A DNA stretch of 12,639 nucleotides from Methanobrevibacter sp. Lineage in GTDB: Archaea; Methanobacteriota; Methanobacteria; Methanobacteriales; Methanobacteriaceae. Every line of letters starts with the position of its first letter. The first letter of the stretch is position 1. The position numbers were made by a program, and so were the translations under genes. The DNA is taken from positions 1 through 12,639 of the forward strand of contig WRCI01000034.1 of NCBI GenBank assembly GCA_009784145.1, in the 5' to 3' direction. Below are positions 1 through 7,467 of this stretch, in pieces. Under the pieces are notes generated by a model. The model was not told the DNA's origin. It saw only the letters and a list, made by a program, of their open reading frames with translations, and did not search any database.

Positions 1-7
1 CATTGAT

Positions 8-373
8 GTGAATAAGAAATTTTTTTCAAATATTAGTTCAAGAGAAAGAGCTATATTTGAAGGAGCTATTAGTATGGGTGCATTATTCCATCAATTTATT
101 GGAACTCCAGTTAACAATCAATCTGTTAATAGCTTAGAATTAGCTATTAAAGAATCATTATCTCTTCAACCAGCTATAGAAAAAGTTGAAGTAGCTATTG
201 ATTTAGATAAGTTAAATCAAGCTATGACAGAATTTGAGTATGTTTCTTTAACAGGGGACATGTTAAATGTTAAAATTTATTCAAAAATCGATGATGTATT
301 AGCTATTGTTAGAATGGAGTTTATTGAGGAATTGAATTATCCTTTGATGTATATTGAAGATATTCAGGATTGA
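8..373 (+). CDS. mptD: Archaeal dihydroneopterin aldolase MptD (start uncertain, possibly 5'-truncated)
   Basis: A protein of about 121 residues resembling the small archaeal MptD family (formerly DUF372). In that family the enzyme cleaves 7,8-dihydroneopterin to 6-hydroxymethyl-7,8-dihydropterin and glycolaldehyde, a cytosolic step towards tetrahydromethanopterin. The recognisable part is the N-terminal block RERAIFEGAISMGALFHQF (about residues 12-30) followed by GTPV; the length fits the family. The first in-frame start in the window is a GTG at position 8, but the frame stays open back to the window edge (codons for Ile and Asp precede it) and no ribosome binding site is visible, so the true start may lie upstream. 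A hairpin terminator follows at 551-586. The family call rests on remembered motif similarity, not on a search. Confidence 0.8.
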   Translation: MNKKFFSNISSRERAIFEGAISMGALFHQFIGTPVNNQSVNSLELAIKESLSLQPAIEKVEVAIDLDKLNQAMTEFEYVSLTGDMLNVKIYSKIDDVLAIVRMEFIEELNYPLMYIEDIQD

Positions 374-406
374 ATTAGTTATAAACATATTTTAGAGTAA
401 TCATTA

Positions 407-429
407 ATATATATATATATATATATATA
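407..429. repeat. (AT)n dinucleotide tract
   Basis: An uninterrupted alternating AT run of 23 bases lies just after mptD. It is followed by an inverted repeat ATTGAT (431-436) / ATCAAT (441-446) with a four-base loop. Neither has a clear function; the tract is prone to slippage. Confidence 0.7.
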
Positions 430-456
430 CATTGATTATTATCAATTAAATCATAA

Positions 457-497
457 AATAAAAGAAGTATAATAATATTTATAGAATAAAAGAAGTA
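457..497. repeat. Short direct repeat, 13-base core, period 28
   Basis: AATAAAAGAAGTA occurs at 457-469 and again at 485-497, each followed by an AT-rich AATATTTA block. It lies in the convergent intergenic region between mptD and the ACT-domain gene. No role can be assigned. Confidence 0.6.
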
Positions 498-550
498 GAT
501 AATATTTAAAAAACAATACATTATTGTGATTATTTCAAGAAATTATTTTC

Positions 551-586
551 ATGATAATAATCATCGTTATTATTATATTTTTATTC
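551..586 (+). terminator. Hairpin terminator of mptD
   Basis: ATGATAATAA (551-560) pairs with TTATTATTAT (567-576) as a 10-bp stem (one G-T pair) around the loop TCATCG, and T-rich sequence follows. It lies between two convergent genes; the T-run is on the plus-strand side, so it best serves mptD. Confidence 0.5.
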
Positions 587-590
587 TATT

Positions 591-1022
591 TTAAATATTT
601 TTTATATCTTCTTCTGTTAATATATTAGCATTCTTGGATTTTAAAACTTTTATTCCTTCTTCTATATTTTCCAATCTCATTACTACAATCGCTTCATCAC
701 TTTTGCTACTGACAAATGCATACAAATATTCTAAATTTATATCTTCATCATCAAGATAAGTTAGTATTGTGTTTAAGCCATTTGGTTCATCAGGAACTTC
801 AACTATTATTACTTCACTTTCTTTTACAATAAAGTTGTTTTCTTCTAAAACTTCTTTTGCTTTTTTATTATCAGAAACGATTAATCTAAGTATTCCAAAT
901 TTAGCTGTATCTGCAATTGAAAGAGCCCTAATGTTTATATTTTCTTTGGACAATGCCTCAATGGCATTTTTTAACTTTCCTTCTTTATTTTCAATAAATA
1001 CAGATATTTGTTTATTTTTCAT
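591..1022 (-). CDS. Tandem ACT-domain protein, probable amino-acid-binding regulator
   Basis: A 143-residue protein made of two ACT-like modules (about residues 4-70 and 72-138), each with the beta-alpha-beta-beta-alpha-beta pattern and no attached enzyme. The first opens KQISVFIENKEGKL, the second follows the VEVPDEPNGLNTIL segment. ACT modules bind small ligands, usually amino acids, often between two modules. The frame can be extended to a GTG at 1031, but that codon sits inside the ribosome binding site AAGGTG, six bases before the ATG at 1022, so I take the ATG as the start. It lies 47 bases downstream of the PaaK-type ligase on the same strand, so the two are probably one operon. From knowledge of the family, such double-ACT proteins are common beside aryl-CoA ligases and indolepyruvate oxidoreductases. 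A role in sensing an aromatic amino acid is inference. Confidence 0.8.
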   Translation of the reverse strand: MKNKQISVFIENKEGKLKNAIEALSKENINIRALSIADTAKFGILRLIVSDNKKAKEVLEENNFIVKESEVIIVEVPDEPNGLNTILTYLDDEDINLEYLYAFVSSKSDEAIVVMRLENIEEGIKVLKSKNANILTEEDIKNI

Positions 1023-1069
1023 TTGATTCACCTTGTTAGTGTTAATTTCTTTATTAATTTTACTTTTTT

Positions 1070-2371
1070 TTAATCAAATTTTCTTTTATCAATTACTCGA
1101 ACTGCTTTTCCTTCACTTCTTGGAAGTGTTTCTGGTTCTACAAGAGTCACATTAACTCGTAAACCAATTTCATTGTGGATAGCATTGGCTATATTTTGTT
1201 CGATAGCTTCCATTTTTCTCATTTCATCAGAAAATAGTTCTTTGGATGTTTCAACTTTAACTTCAAGTTCATCAAGATGACCAGGTCTTGTTACTACAAT
1301 TTGATAGTTTGGAGTTAATCCATTTATTTTTAAAAGAGCTCTTTCAATCTGTGAAGGGAATACAATAACTCCTCTTATTTTAAGCATATCATCGCTTCTA
1401 CCTGTGATTCTACTCATTCTTGTTAATGTTCTTCCACATTTACATTTTTCATGAGTAATGGATGTTATGTCTTTAGTACGGAATCTAATAATAGGCATTC
1501 CATCTCGGGTTAATGTTGTTATTACTAATTCTCCTTTTTCTCCATCAGGAACTGGTTCTTTTGTTTTTAAATCAATAATTTCTGGATAAAAATGATCATC
1601 AGAAATATGGAGTCCTGCTTTTTCAGGGCATTCATTAGCTACACCAGGTCCCATAACTTCTGTAAGTCCATAAATGTTTAAAGCTGTAATTCCAAGACGT
1701 TTTTCCAATTCATCTCTCATTTCTTCAGTCCACATTTCAGCTCCAAATATTCCTGATTTTAAGCTAATTTCCTCTGGTTTCAATCCTTTTTTTTCTAATA
1801 CTTCAGCTAAATAAAGCGCATATGATGGTGTACATGTCAGTATAGTGGTTTGAAAGTCTTCCATTATTTCTATCTGTCGTTTTGTGTTTCCTGCAGAGAT
1901 TGGGACAATATTAGCTCCTACTTTGTGACTTCCATAATGTATTCCAAGCCCTCCTGTAAAAAGACCATAACCATAACAATTTTGAATTCTGTCTCCTTTA
2001 GTTCCAAGAGACATGGTTATAGCTCTTGCACAAACTTCTGACCAAATTTCAAGATCTTTTTCTGTATATCCTGATACAGTTGGTTTTCCTGTTGTTCCAG
2101 ATGAAGTATGTATTTCAATTATTTCATCTTCTGGAACTGCAAACATTCCAAATGGGTAAGCGTCTCTAAGATTAGTTTTCGTTGTAAAAGGCAATTTAGC
2201 TATATCTTCAAGAGTTTCTATATCTTCTGCTTTAATTCCTACTTCATCAAATTTATCTTTATAAAATGGTACATTTTCATAAGCTTTTTTTACAATTTTC
2301 TGTAGTCTTTTTAATTGTAATTCTTTTTTTTCTTCTAAATCCATGCACTCTATCTTTTCATCCCATATCAT
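1070..2371 (-). CDS. Phenylacetate-CoA ligase-type (PaaK-like) AMP-forming aryl-CoA ligase
   Basis: A complete 433-residue member of the PaaK branch of adenylate-forming enzymes, close to the family's usual length. Family enzymes activate an aryl acid with ATP to an acyl-adenylate and pass it to CoA, in the cytosol. Visible motifs in order: the phosphate-binding loop SSGTTGKPT (90-98), YGLTE (234-238), IRFRTKD ending at Asp301, a Cys-rich CKCGR (310-314), the hinge [11 protein letters not shown] (324-334), and the C-terminal PRSEGKAVR with the likely catalytic Lys422. In methanogens such ligases are linked to phenylacetate or indoleacetate salvage with indolepyruvate:ferredoxin oxidoreductase. 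No such oxidoreductase lies in this window, so the substrate is open. The start ATG at 2371 has only a weak upstream GTGAT. A double ACT-domain gene follows 47 bases downstream. A 13-base palindrome at 2418-2430 lies in the leader. Confidence 0.88.
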   Translation of the reverse strand: MIWDEKIECMDLEEKKELQLKRLQKIVKKAYENVPFYKDKFDEVGIKAEDIETLEDIAKLPFTTKTNLRDAYPFGMFAVPEDEIIEIHTSSGTTGKPTVSGYTEKDLEIWSEVCARAITMSLGTKGDRIQNCYGYGLFTGGLGIHYGSHKVGANIVPISAGNTKRQIEIMEDFQTTILTCTPSYALYLAEVLEKKGLKPEEISLKSGIFGAEMWTEEMRDELEKRLGITALNIYGLTEVMGPGVANECPEKAGLHISDDHFYPEIIDLKTKEPVPDGEKGELVITTLTRDGMPIIRFRTKDITSITHEKCKCGRTLTRMSRITGRSDDMLKIRGVIVFPSQIERALLKINGLTPNYQIVVTRPGHLDELEVKVETSKELFSDEMRKMEAIEQNIANAIHNEIGLRVNVTLVEPETLPRSEGKAVRVIDKRKFD

Positions 2372-2417
2372 ATTATCACTATTATTTTTCTTTGATTATT
2401 TTATTGATTATGGTTTT

Positions 2418-2430
2418 TATCAAATTGATA
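2418..2430. promoter_or_regulatory. 13-base palindrome upstream of the ligase gene
   Basis: TATCAAATTGATA is a perfect 6-bp inverted repeat about a single central base, 47 bases before the ligase start. Its place and symmetry suit a dimeric repressor site, but a palindrome of this size can arise by chance in such AT-rich DNA. Confidence 0.25.
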
Positions 2431-2830
2431 TTAATTTACTTATTTTATATTTCATTAGTATATTATTTTTATAAGTATATTAAATTTATGATGATTAATT
2501 ATTATAAATTATTTAGCTCATTTTAATTATTATAATTTTTTGAATTCTCATTATAATATTTTTAATGATTTATGCTATTATTTTTTAATAGAAATTATTC
2601 TTTAATAAATTATTTTTTAAATAGAAATTATTTTCTTGATAAATATTATTTTTTAATAAAATTAATATTTTTCAATTAGGATATTTTTTATCTTAAATTA
2701 TTTTTTTATTATAATCTATTTTTTGTTTATAAAAGTTTTTTCAGATAAAAAGCTATTTTTCATTAATTCAAAAACTTTTATTTAAGTGTGTTATTTCATT
2801 TAATCGTGTTTTTTTCTTTAAAAAATACAA

Positions 2831-2843
2831 AAAAGCTTATATA
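2831..2843 (+). promoter_or_regulatory. Archaeal BRE/TATA promoter
   Basis: AAAAGCTTATATA has an A-rich BRE-like part and a TATA element. The same 13 bases occur at 7468-7480 ahead of the symporter gene. A transcript would start about 25 bases downstream, near 2865, at the edge of the first inverted repeat. Confidence 0.5.
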
Positions 2844-2863
2844 TTCATTTAATTAATTATTAA

Positions 2864-2925
2864 TTGTCATGAAATCATGGTTTGCCATGACAAATGATTC
2901 ATAGTATATTTTTTTAATACTATGA
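2864..2925 (+). promoter_or_regulatory. Two consecutive inverted repeats at the predicted transcript start
   Basis: TTGTCATG (2864-2871) is matched by CATGACAA (2886-2893). An alternative inner hairpin, TCATGG (2875-2880) / CCATGA (2885-2890), uses part of the same bases. A second stem, TCATAGTAT (2899-2907) / ATACTATGA (2917-2925), has 9 perfect pairs around a 9-base loop. The first could be an operator at the start site, or both could be 5' hairpins of an RNA that runs into the short frame at 2947. Confidence 0.45.
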
Positions 2926-2946
2926 TTTTATTAAAAAAGAGGTTTA

Positions 2947-3015
2947 ATGTTGCAATTTAATAATTTAAGAAAAAATAATTTGAAAATAGGAGTATTTTTT
3001 TATTATCTCTCATAG
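2947..3015 (+). pseudogene. Short frame with signal-peptide-like remnant
   Basis: An ATG preceded by GAGGT (2939-2943, four bases before it) opens a 22-codon frame beginning MLQFNNLRKN and ending in aromatic residues at a TAG. One extra T in the seven-T run at 2995-3001 would give KIGVFFLLSLIVLG, a convincing signal-peptide core, before a TAA soon after. With the promoter and ribosome binding site intact, this looks like the first codons of a lost exported or surface protein. It could also be a real micropeptide. Confidence 0.35.
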
Positions 3016-3071
3016 TTTTAGGATAATGCTTGTATTTTATTCTTATTATCAAATATAAGATATTTAAATTA

Positions 3072-3107
3072 GTTTTCATCTTTGAATACCTGTTTTCATC
3101 TTTGAAT
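3072..3107. repeat. 16-base direct repeat, period 20
   Basis: GTTTTCATCTTTGAAT occurs at 3072-3087 and 3092-3107 without mismatch. It lies between the two decayed frames. Function unknown. Confidence 0.75.
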
Positions 3108-3182
3108 CCTTATTATATCTAATATTTTTCTAGTAATATAAATCATTAAAATTATAATATTAATCTCTTAAAAAAAGGAGGA

Positions 3183-3307
3183 ATGTTATTATGTATGAAT
3201 ATTTTCAATGAAAATTTGAAAATAAAAAATCAAAATTCTGTGAAAAACTAAGCAAGAAAGTTAAACATGAATTTCTTAGATTCTCATTAATTTGTAGTTG
3301 TCTATAA
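3183..3307 (+). pseudogene. Second frameshifted N-terminal remnant
   Basis: A strong ribosome binding site GGAGG (3177-3181) precedes ATGs at 3183 and 3195 in one frame, which starts MNIFNENLKIKN and stops at 3249-3251. One more A in the five-A run at 3243-3247 would continue into KLSKKVKHEFLRFSLICSCL, a Lys-rich stretch followed by a hydrophobic one, as at the N-terminus of an exported protein, ending at 3305-3307. An ATG at 3191 gives only six codons. I read it as a decayed surface-protein gene start; the evidence is compositional only. Confidence 0.35.
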
Positions 3308-3441
3308 ATTTTTGTTTTTTTAAGATATTGTTTAATTTTTTAGCTAGTTTTTCATGTAAAATATTGTAGAACTAATAATTTAAGTAAATTGATTAATGTT
3401 CATTGATTGCTTGAATGATCTTGGAAATGATTTTTAAGATT

Positions 3442-3558
3442 TATTCAAGCTTATCAATTTTATATTCAAATTTATCAATTTTATTCAAGATTATAAATCT
3501 TTATTCAAGCTTATAAACTTTATTCAAGCTTATAAACTTTATTCAAGCTTATAAATTT
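3442..3558. repeat. Tandem array of a 19-base unit, about six copies
   Basis: The unit is TATTCAAGCTTATAAACTT. The last three copies (3502-3520, 3521-3539, 3540-3558) are nearly identical and adjoin exactly. Three older, diverged copies begin at 3442, 3463 and 3482. Each good copy carries an AAGCTT palindrome between TTTAT and ATAAA. The array ends about 125 bases before the adhesin gene, so it may be an array of regulator sites or a slippage-prone spacer. Confidence 0.8.
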
Positions 3559-3591
3559 TTAATAAAAATATTATTTTTGGATATACTCTTT

Positions 3592-3600
3592 GATATATAT
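3592..3600 (+). promoter_or_regulatory. Possible TATA element for the adhesin gene
   Basis: GATATATAT lies about 90 bases before the adhesin start in otherwise T-rich DNA. It is the best TATA-like run after the tandem repeats, but such runs are frequent in this sequence. Confidence 0.25.
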
Positions 3601-3683
3601 TTTTTTGGATATTTCTTTGATAAACTTTTGAATATTAAATTTTTGACTTCTTTTTACTTAAATAACTAAATTAATGGAGTAAT

Positions 3684-6620
3684 ATGATTTATGGTGTGAT
3701 TTTTGTGAATTTTAAATGGTCAATTTTATTTATTTTGATTTTAGGTTTACCTATTATAACTATTGTTTCAGTTTCTGCTGCTGAAATAACAGTTACTGGA
3801 AATAGTTTTTCTAATATTCAAAGTGCTGTAAGCTCTGCTAATAATGGAGATGTAATTAAATTAAATAGTCAAACTTATTCAGCTAGGGATTCTGATAGTC
3901 GAATTAGGATAAATGATAAGAGAAATCTTGTTATTCAAGGTCCTTCGTCTACTAGTCGAGCTACTCTTGATGGTAGAAACCTTTGCCGTATGTTTACAGT
4001 TACTAATACTTCTACTGTAACTTTTAAATATATTAATTTTTTAAATGGAAATTCTTCTACTAATAGTGGAGGAGCTATATTCTCAAGTGGTAGAATTACT
4101 GTAGATAGTTGTAATTTTAGAAATAATAAGGGAGAAAGCGGAGGCACAATATTTTTATCTGCAACTGCTAGTAATTCTGTGATTTCTAATTGCCAATTTA
4201 TTGGAAGTAAAGGTATCTATCCTTCTACTGATAATTTTATTGAAGGGGGAGCTATTGATTCTCATGCTTCTTATGTAACAGTAAAGGATTGTTTATTTGA
4301 GAGTAATACTGCATTAAATGCAGGAGGGGCTCTTAATTTTGCCACTAGTATTGGTAGTCAAGTGATTAATTCTAATTTTACTAGTAATTCTGCTCTTACT
4401 GGAGGAGCTTTACGAATTGCCTCTTCTTCTGTAGTGATTCAGAATTGTAATTTTAATAAGAATAGTGCTACTGATGGAGGAGCTATTAATTCAAGAGATT
4501 CTAATGTAACAGTTTTATCATCTAATTTTAATGATAATATTGCTTCTTCAAGAGGAGGAGGAATATTTAGTAATATTGATAGAAGCTCTTCACCTAATTA
4601 TTTGAATATTGAATCTTCTAATTTTAATAGAAATCTTGGAAGAATTGGAGGAGCCATATTTTCTAATACAAGTTTGAATGTTGTTAAATCTGTTTTTAAT
4701 GCTAATAAAGCATGTATTGCTACAGTTGAGAGTAATGGTGCTGTTAAAACCAGTGTTACATCTCTATGTAATGGTGGAGCTATATATGCAGATGGTAAAA
4801 CTTCAATTACTAGTAATTCTAAATTTGTAAGTAATTCTGCTTATAATGGAGGAGTAATTTATTCTAATAATGTGTTAAATATTGTTTCATCAACTTTTGA
4901 TAAAAATACTGCTTTGCAGAATGGTGGAGTTATATATGTTTCAAATGCTTTGACTGTATCTGCTTCTATTTTTTCTAATAATAAAGCTAATAATAATGGT
5001 GGAGCTATATGTGCAGAAGGTATAACTTCAATTACTAGTAATTCTAAGTTTATAAGTAATTCTGCTTATAATGGAGGAGTAATTTATTCTAATAATGTGT
5101 TAAATATTGTTTCATCAACTTTTGATAAAAATACCGCTTCTCGCAGTGGTGGAGCTATATATGCTTCAAATGCTTTGACTGTGTCTTCTTCTATTTTTTC
5201 TAATAATAAAGCTAATAATAATGGAGGAGCGATTTGTACAGTTGGAGTTACTATTGTGAAAGATAAGTCTAGTTTTGTCAATAATATTGGTGAATGGGGA
5301 AGTGCAATTTTTTCAAATAACGAATTAAAAATATACAGCACTTCTTTTTCTAAAAACAAAGCAAAATCTAAAGTAAGTATCTCTCTCCCAAATGGAATTA
5401 GATATAATGATTTAACTAAAATAAAAGTAATTTTAGAAGGTAATGATAACATTAAAAGTGCTATTTGGCATGATAAATTAGGGAATGTTTATATTGATGA
5501 TAAAAAACAAATTAAAAGCAGATTATTATCTAATAAAGTTGTAATTATTGATAATAAATTGTCAGTTAAAACAAACTCTAAAGGTGAAGTTTTGATAAAT
5601 TATAAAGGAATTATTCCAAGTACAAGCACTACTAAAAATTATATGTTTAAAGCTAATTTCAAAGGAGATACTCTTTTTTATTCTTCTACTAATACAATTA
5701 AAACTTCAATAATATCTAAACTTCTAAAAAAGAGTATATGGAATGTAAAAACATATAAACTAAATAGGTATATTTATAAAGTTAATAAAAATGGATGGTA
5801 TGCTGGATCTAACTATAACAGTAAAACTAAAAATTGGAAATGGACTAAGTTAAAGTCAAAACCAGGATCTTCAGGAAAATGGATTAACATGACTTTATCT
5901 AAAAACAATAAATGGGTTCAAAAAAGCATTAAAGCTTATACAAAAACTAATTATATTGGTACTTTGGTATTGTTAAGAGAAGTTAAAGATACAAAAGCTT
6001 CAATAATTCCTCATACAAAAAATAGCTACCAATTGACTTCTACTATTATGACAGAAAGTGGAAAAATTATAAATAAAGTAGTTAAAAATCAAGATGTATT
6101 TAAACAAGGAAGTACTAATCTTTATTTCTTGAAAGAATCTAATATTTCTAGTAATTATAGTAAATATTTAATTAGTTATAATAAAGCCCCAACAAACAAC
6201 CCGGTAATTAGAGCAAGAGTTATAAATATATTAAGTAGTTATATTGGTGAAATAACACCTATGGTGAAAGCTAATTTAATATTTAACTGGGTTAGGGATA
6301 AAATAGCTTATCCGAAGCCAATGTATTTCAATACAAAGAAAATGGCAACTGGAACATTGTCCTCAAAAGTAGCAAACTGTGTGGATCAATCACACCTTGT
6401 GGTTGCTATGCTTAGAATGGTCAAAGTTCCTGCGATGTATCAAAATTCTGCTGCTTGTAAGTTTTCTAGTGGTGCTGTTTATGGTCACTGTTGGGCAAAA
6501 GCTTATGTAGGTGGTAAATGGTATCAAATAGATACAACTGGTAGAAATAATGGATTTGGTGTTATTAATAATTTTAAAGATTTAAGTGGCACAAATTCAC
6601 TTATTACAACAAGTTTCTAG
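3684..6620 (+). CDS. Adhesin-like beta-helix surface protein with C-terminal transglutaminase/peptidase C71-like domain
   Basis: A 978-residue exported protein. Residues about 13-32 form a signal peptide ending SVSAAE. Residues about 80-560 are Asn/Ser-rich repeats with recurring GGAI(F/Y) and (S/N)xF turns, as in parallel right-handed beta-helix (polymorphic outer-membrane-type) adhesins. Residues about 560-680 look Ig-like, and about 690-800 hold an unrecognised W/K/Y-rich segment. The last 130 residues resemble transglutaminase-fold enzymes: a Cys-His-Asp triad is visible at Cys899 (NCVDQSH), His935 (YGHCW) and Asp950 (YQIDTTG). The C71 pseudomurein endoisopeptidases of methanogen phages use this fold, so action on or attachment to pseudomurein is plausible but unproven. 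An ATG at 3684 follows GGAGT closely; a GTG at 3705 behind GGTGTGAT is a possible later start. Two adjoining 225-base copies lie inside. The next gene starts 10 bases after the stop. Confidence 0.88.
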   Translation: MIYGVIFVNFKWSILFILILGLPIITIVSVSAAEITVTGNSFSNIQSAVSSANNGDVIKLNSQTYSARDSDSRIRINDKRNLVIQGPSSTSRATLDGRNLCRMFTVTNTSTVTFKYINFLNGNSSTNSGGAIFSSGRITVDSCNFRNNKGESGGTIFLSATASNSVISNCQFIGSKGIYPSTDNFIEGGAIDSHASYVTVKDCLFESNTALNAGGALNFATSIGSQVINSNFTSNSALTGGALRIASSSVVIQNCNFNKNSATDGGAINSRDSNVTVLSSNFNDNIASSRGGGIFSNIDRSSSPNYLNIESSNFNRNLGRIGGAIFSNTSLNVVKSVFNANKACIATVESNGAVKTSVTSLCNGGAIYADGKTSITSNSKFVSNSAYNGGVIYSNNVLNIVSSTFDKNTALQNGGVIYVSNALTVSASIFSNNKANNNGGAICAEGITSITSNSKFISNSAYNGGVIYSNNVLNIVSSTFDKNTASRSGGAIYASNALTVSSSIFSNNKANNNGGAICTVGVTIVKDKSSFVNNIGEWGSAIFSNNELKIYSTSFSKNKAKSKVSISLPNGIRYNDLTKIKVILEGNDNIKSAIWHDKLGNVYIDDKKQIKSRLLSNKVVIIDNKLSVKTNSKGEVLINYKGIIPSTSTTKNYMFKANFKGDTLFYSSTNTIKTSIISKLLKKSIWNVKTYKLNRYIYKVNKNGWYAGSNYNSKTKNWKWTKLKSKPGSSGKWINMTLSKNNKWVQKSIKAYTKTNYIGTLVLLREVKDTKASIIPHTKNSYQLTSTIMTESGKIINKVVKNQDVFKQGSTNLYFLKESNISSNYSKYLISYNKAPTNNPVIRARVINILSSYIGEITPMVKANLIFNWVRDKIAYPKPMYFNTKKMATGTLSSKVANCVDQSHLVVAMLRMVKVPAMYQNSAACKFSSGAVYGHCWAKAYVGGKWYQIDTTGRNNGFGVINNFKDLSGTNSLITTSF
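4773..5222 (+). repeat. Two adjoining 225-base copies within the adhesin gene
   Basis: Copy A (4773-4997, residues 364-438) and copy B (4998-5222, residues 439-513) are exactly 75 codons each and differ at roughly twenty positions by eye. They share an identical run of nearly 80 bases in the middle. The reading frame is kept, so each copy adds a few beta-helix coils. The closeness points to a recent duplication and a ready site for recombination that changes protein length. Confidence 0.9.
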
Positions 6621-6630
6621 GAGGGTTTTT

Positions 6631-7167
6631 ATGAATCGTGATTTAATTATTGTTTTATCTATTTTTATAATATTTCTTATTGGTATTGGTAGTTATTTAG
6701 CTATTGATAATAACAATAGTAGTGATTTTAAGAATAATAGTTCTAAAAATAATAATTTTAAGAATAATAATTCTATAAACAGTAGTTCCATGAATAATTC
6801 TAATATAAATTCTACTGAAAAAATAGGCAAAATTGTTTTAAATGATATTAATATCAGTAAGGATAATTTAAAAAATAAGAATAATAATATTTCCAAGCTA
6901 AAAAATAGAGAGTCTAAAAATTCAAGTAATTCAAGTAGTATAAATTATGCAACTAAACATTCTCCTCAACAAATTGAGAAGATATCTAGTAAAATTTTAG
7001 ATAAATATCCTGAAGCTTTTGGTGATTCATCTATTGTAAAAGTATCTACTGTTAAATATGACTATGAAACTGGTTTGTGGGTTGTAAGCTATGCAGATCG
7101 TAAAACTGGAAAATATGTTGGTAGGACTTATATTATTGATGAAACAGGTAAAATGCCAATAATGTAG
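6631..7167 (+). CDS. Membrane-anchored protein with Asn-rich linker and PepSY-like C-terminal domain
   Basis: A 178-residue protein I cannot assign to a named gene. Residues about 5-25 form one hydrophobic segment (signal anchor), residues about 26-105 are a low-complexity linker of Asn, Ser and Lys, and the last about 70 residues form a compact domain with the pattern YDYETGLWVVSYADRKTGK then YIIDETGK, reminiscent of PepSY-like folds. The open frame extends back to 6586, inside the adhesin gene. The ATG at 6631 is the likely start because GGAGG (6620-6624) sits six bases before it, overlapping the adhesin stop. The 10-base spacing implies co-transcription with the adhesin. The C-terminal domain would lie outside the membrane. 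PepSY-type domains often modulate proteases, so it could act on the adhesin's enzymatic domain; that is inference. Confidence 0.75.
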   Translation: MNRDLIIVLSIFIIFLIGIGSYLAIDNNNSSDFKNNSSKNNNFKNNNSINSSSMNNSNINSTEKIGKIVLNDINISKDNLKNKNNNISKLKNRESKNSSNSSSINYATKHSPQQIEKISSKILDKYPEAFGDSSIVKVSTVKYDYETGLWVVSYADRKTGKYVGRTYIIDETGKMPIM

Positions 7168-7467
7168 CATAATATAAATTTATTTTTTTTTATTTTTTTT
7201 CTTTTTTTATTTTTAGTTATATTTATTTTTTATTTTTTTTTTATTTTCTTTTTCTTTTTTATTTAAAAACCTTTTCATTTTTAAAATATTTATTCATCTA
7301 AAATATACTCTTTTTTAAATGTCTTTATTTATTAAAAATATGATTTTTAAGAAGTTTTTCTTTATTTAGAACATATTAATAATTTTATAATCTTTTTAAT
7401 TTAAAATAAAATAAGATAATAAATTCATTATCTATTTTTTGTAATCTAAAAACTAAAATTCATTTAT
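7168..7467. other. T-rich intergenic stretch, no gene seen
   Basis: The first hundred bases are poly-T tracts that serve as terminator; the rest is A/T-rich sequence in which I see no coding frame, RNA gene or clear repeat. Confidence 0.6.
7177..7262 (+). terminator. Poly-T terminator of the adhesin operon
   Basis: Successive runs of seven to ten T separated by single A or C bases begin about 10 bases after the stop of the membrane-anchored protein. Runs of T alone are enough for intrinsic termination in archaea, and nothing else in the spacer explains them. Confidence 0.6.

Larger units (their letters stand above)
2527..3683. other. 1.15-kb AT-rich region without an intact gene
   Basis: Only short frames are present. 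From left to right it holds a loose repeat of ATTTTTTAATAGAAATTATT type (about 2578-2656), a good promoter (2831-2843), two inverted repeats (2864-2925), a short frame with its own ribosome binding site (2947-3015), a 16-base direct repeat (3072-3107), a second short broken frame (3183-3307) and a 19-base tandem repeat array (3442-3558). I read this as a site where surface-protein genes have been lost, next to the surviving adhesin gene. That reading is inference. Confidence 0.45.

Noticed and set aside
769..1026. Plus-strand open frame of 85 codons
   Set aside because: It lies wholly opposite the ACT-domain gene, which has clear domain structure and a good ribosome binding site.
1023..1031. 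GTG start for the ACT-domain protein
   Set aside because: The GTG is part of the AAGGTG ribosome binding site of the ATG at 1022.
2266..2526. Plus-strand open frame of 86 codons, hydrophobic
   Set aside because: It overlaps the start of the aryl-CoA ligase on the other strand; its Phe/Ile/Tyr richness is what AT-rich DNA gives by chance, and no ribosome binding site precedes it.
3442..3558. CRISPR array
   Set aside because: The units adjoin directly with no spacers between them.
3935..5452. Minus-strand open frames opposite the adhesin (3935-4147 and 5084-5452)
   Set aside because: They mirror the repetitive adhesin coding sequence and have no ribosome binding sites or recognisable content.
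6586..6630. Upstream extension of the membrane-anchored protein into the adhesin gene
   Set aside because: The 15 extra residues add polar sequence before the signal anchor, and the GGAGG site at 6620-6624 fits the ATG at 6631.
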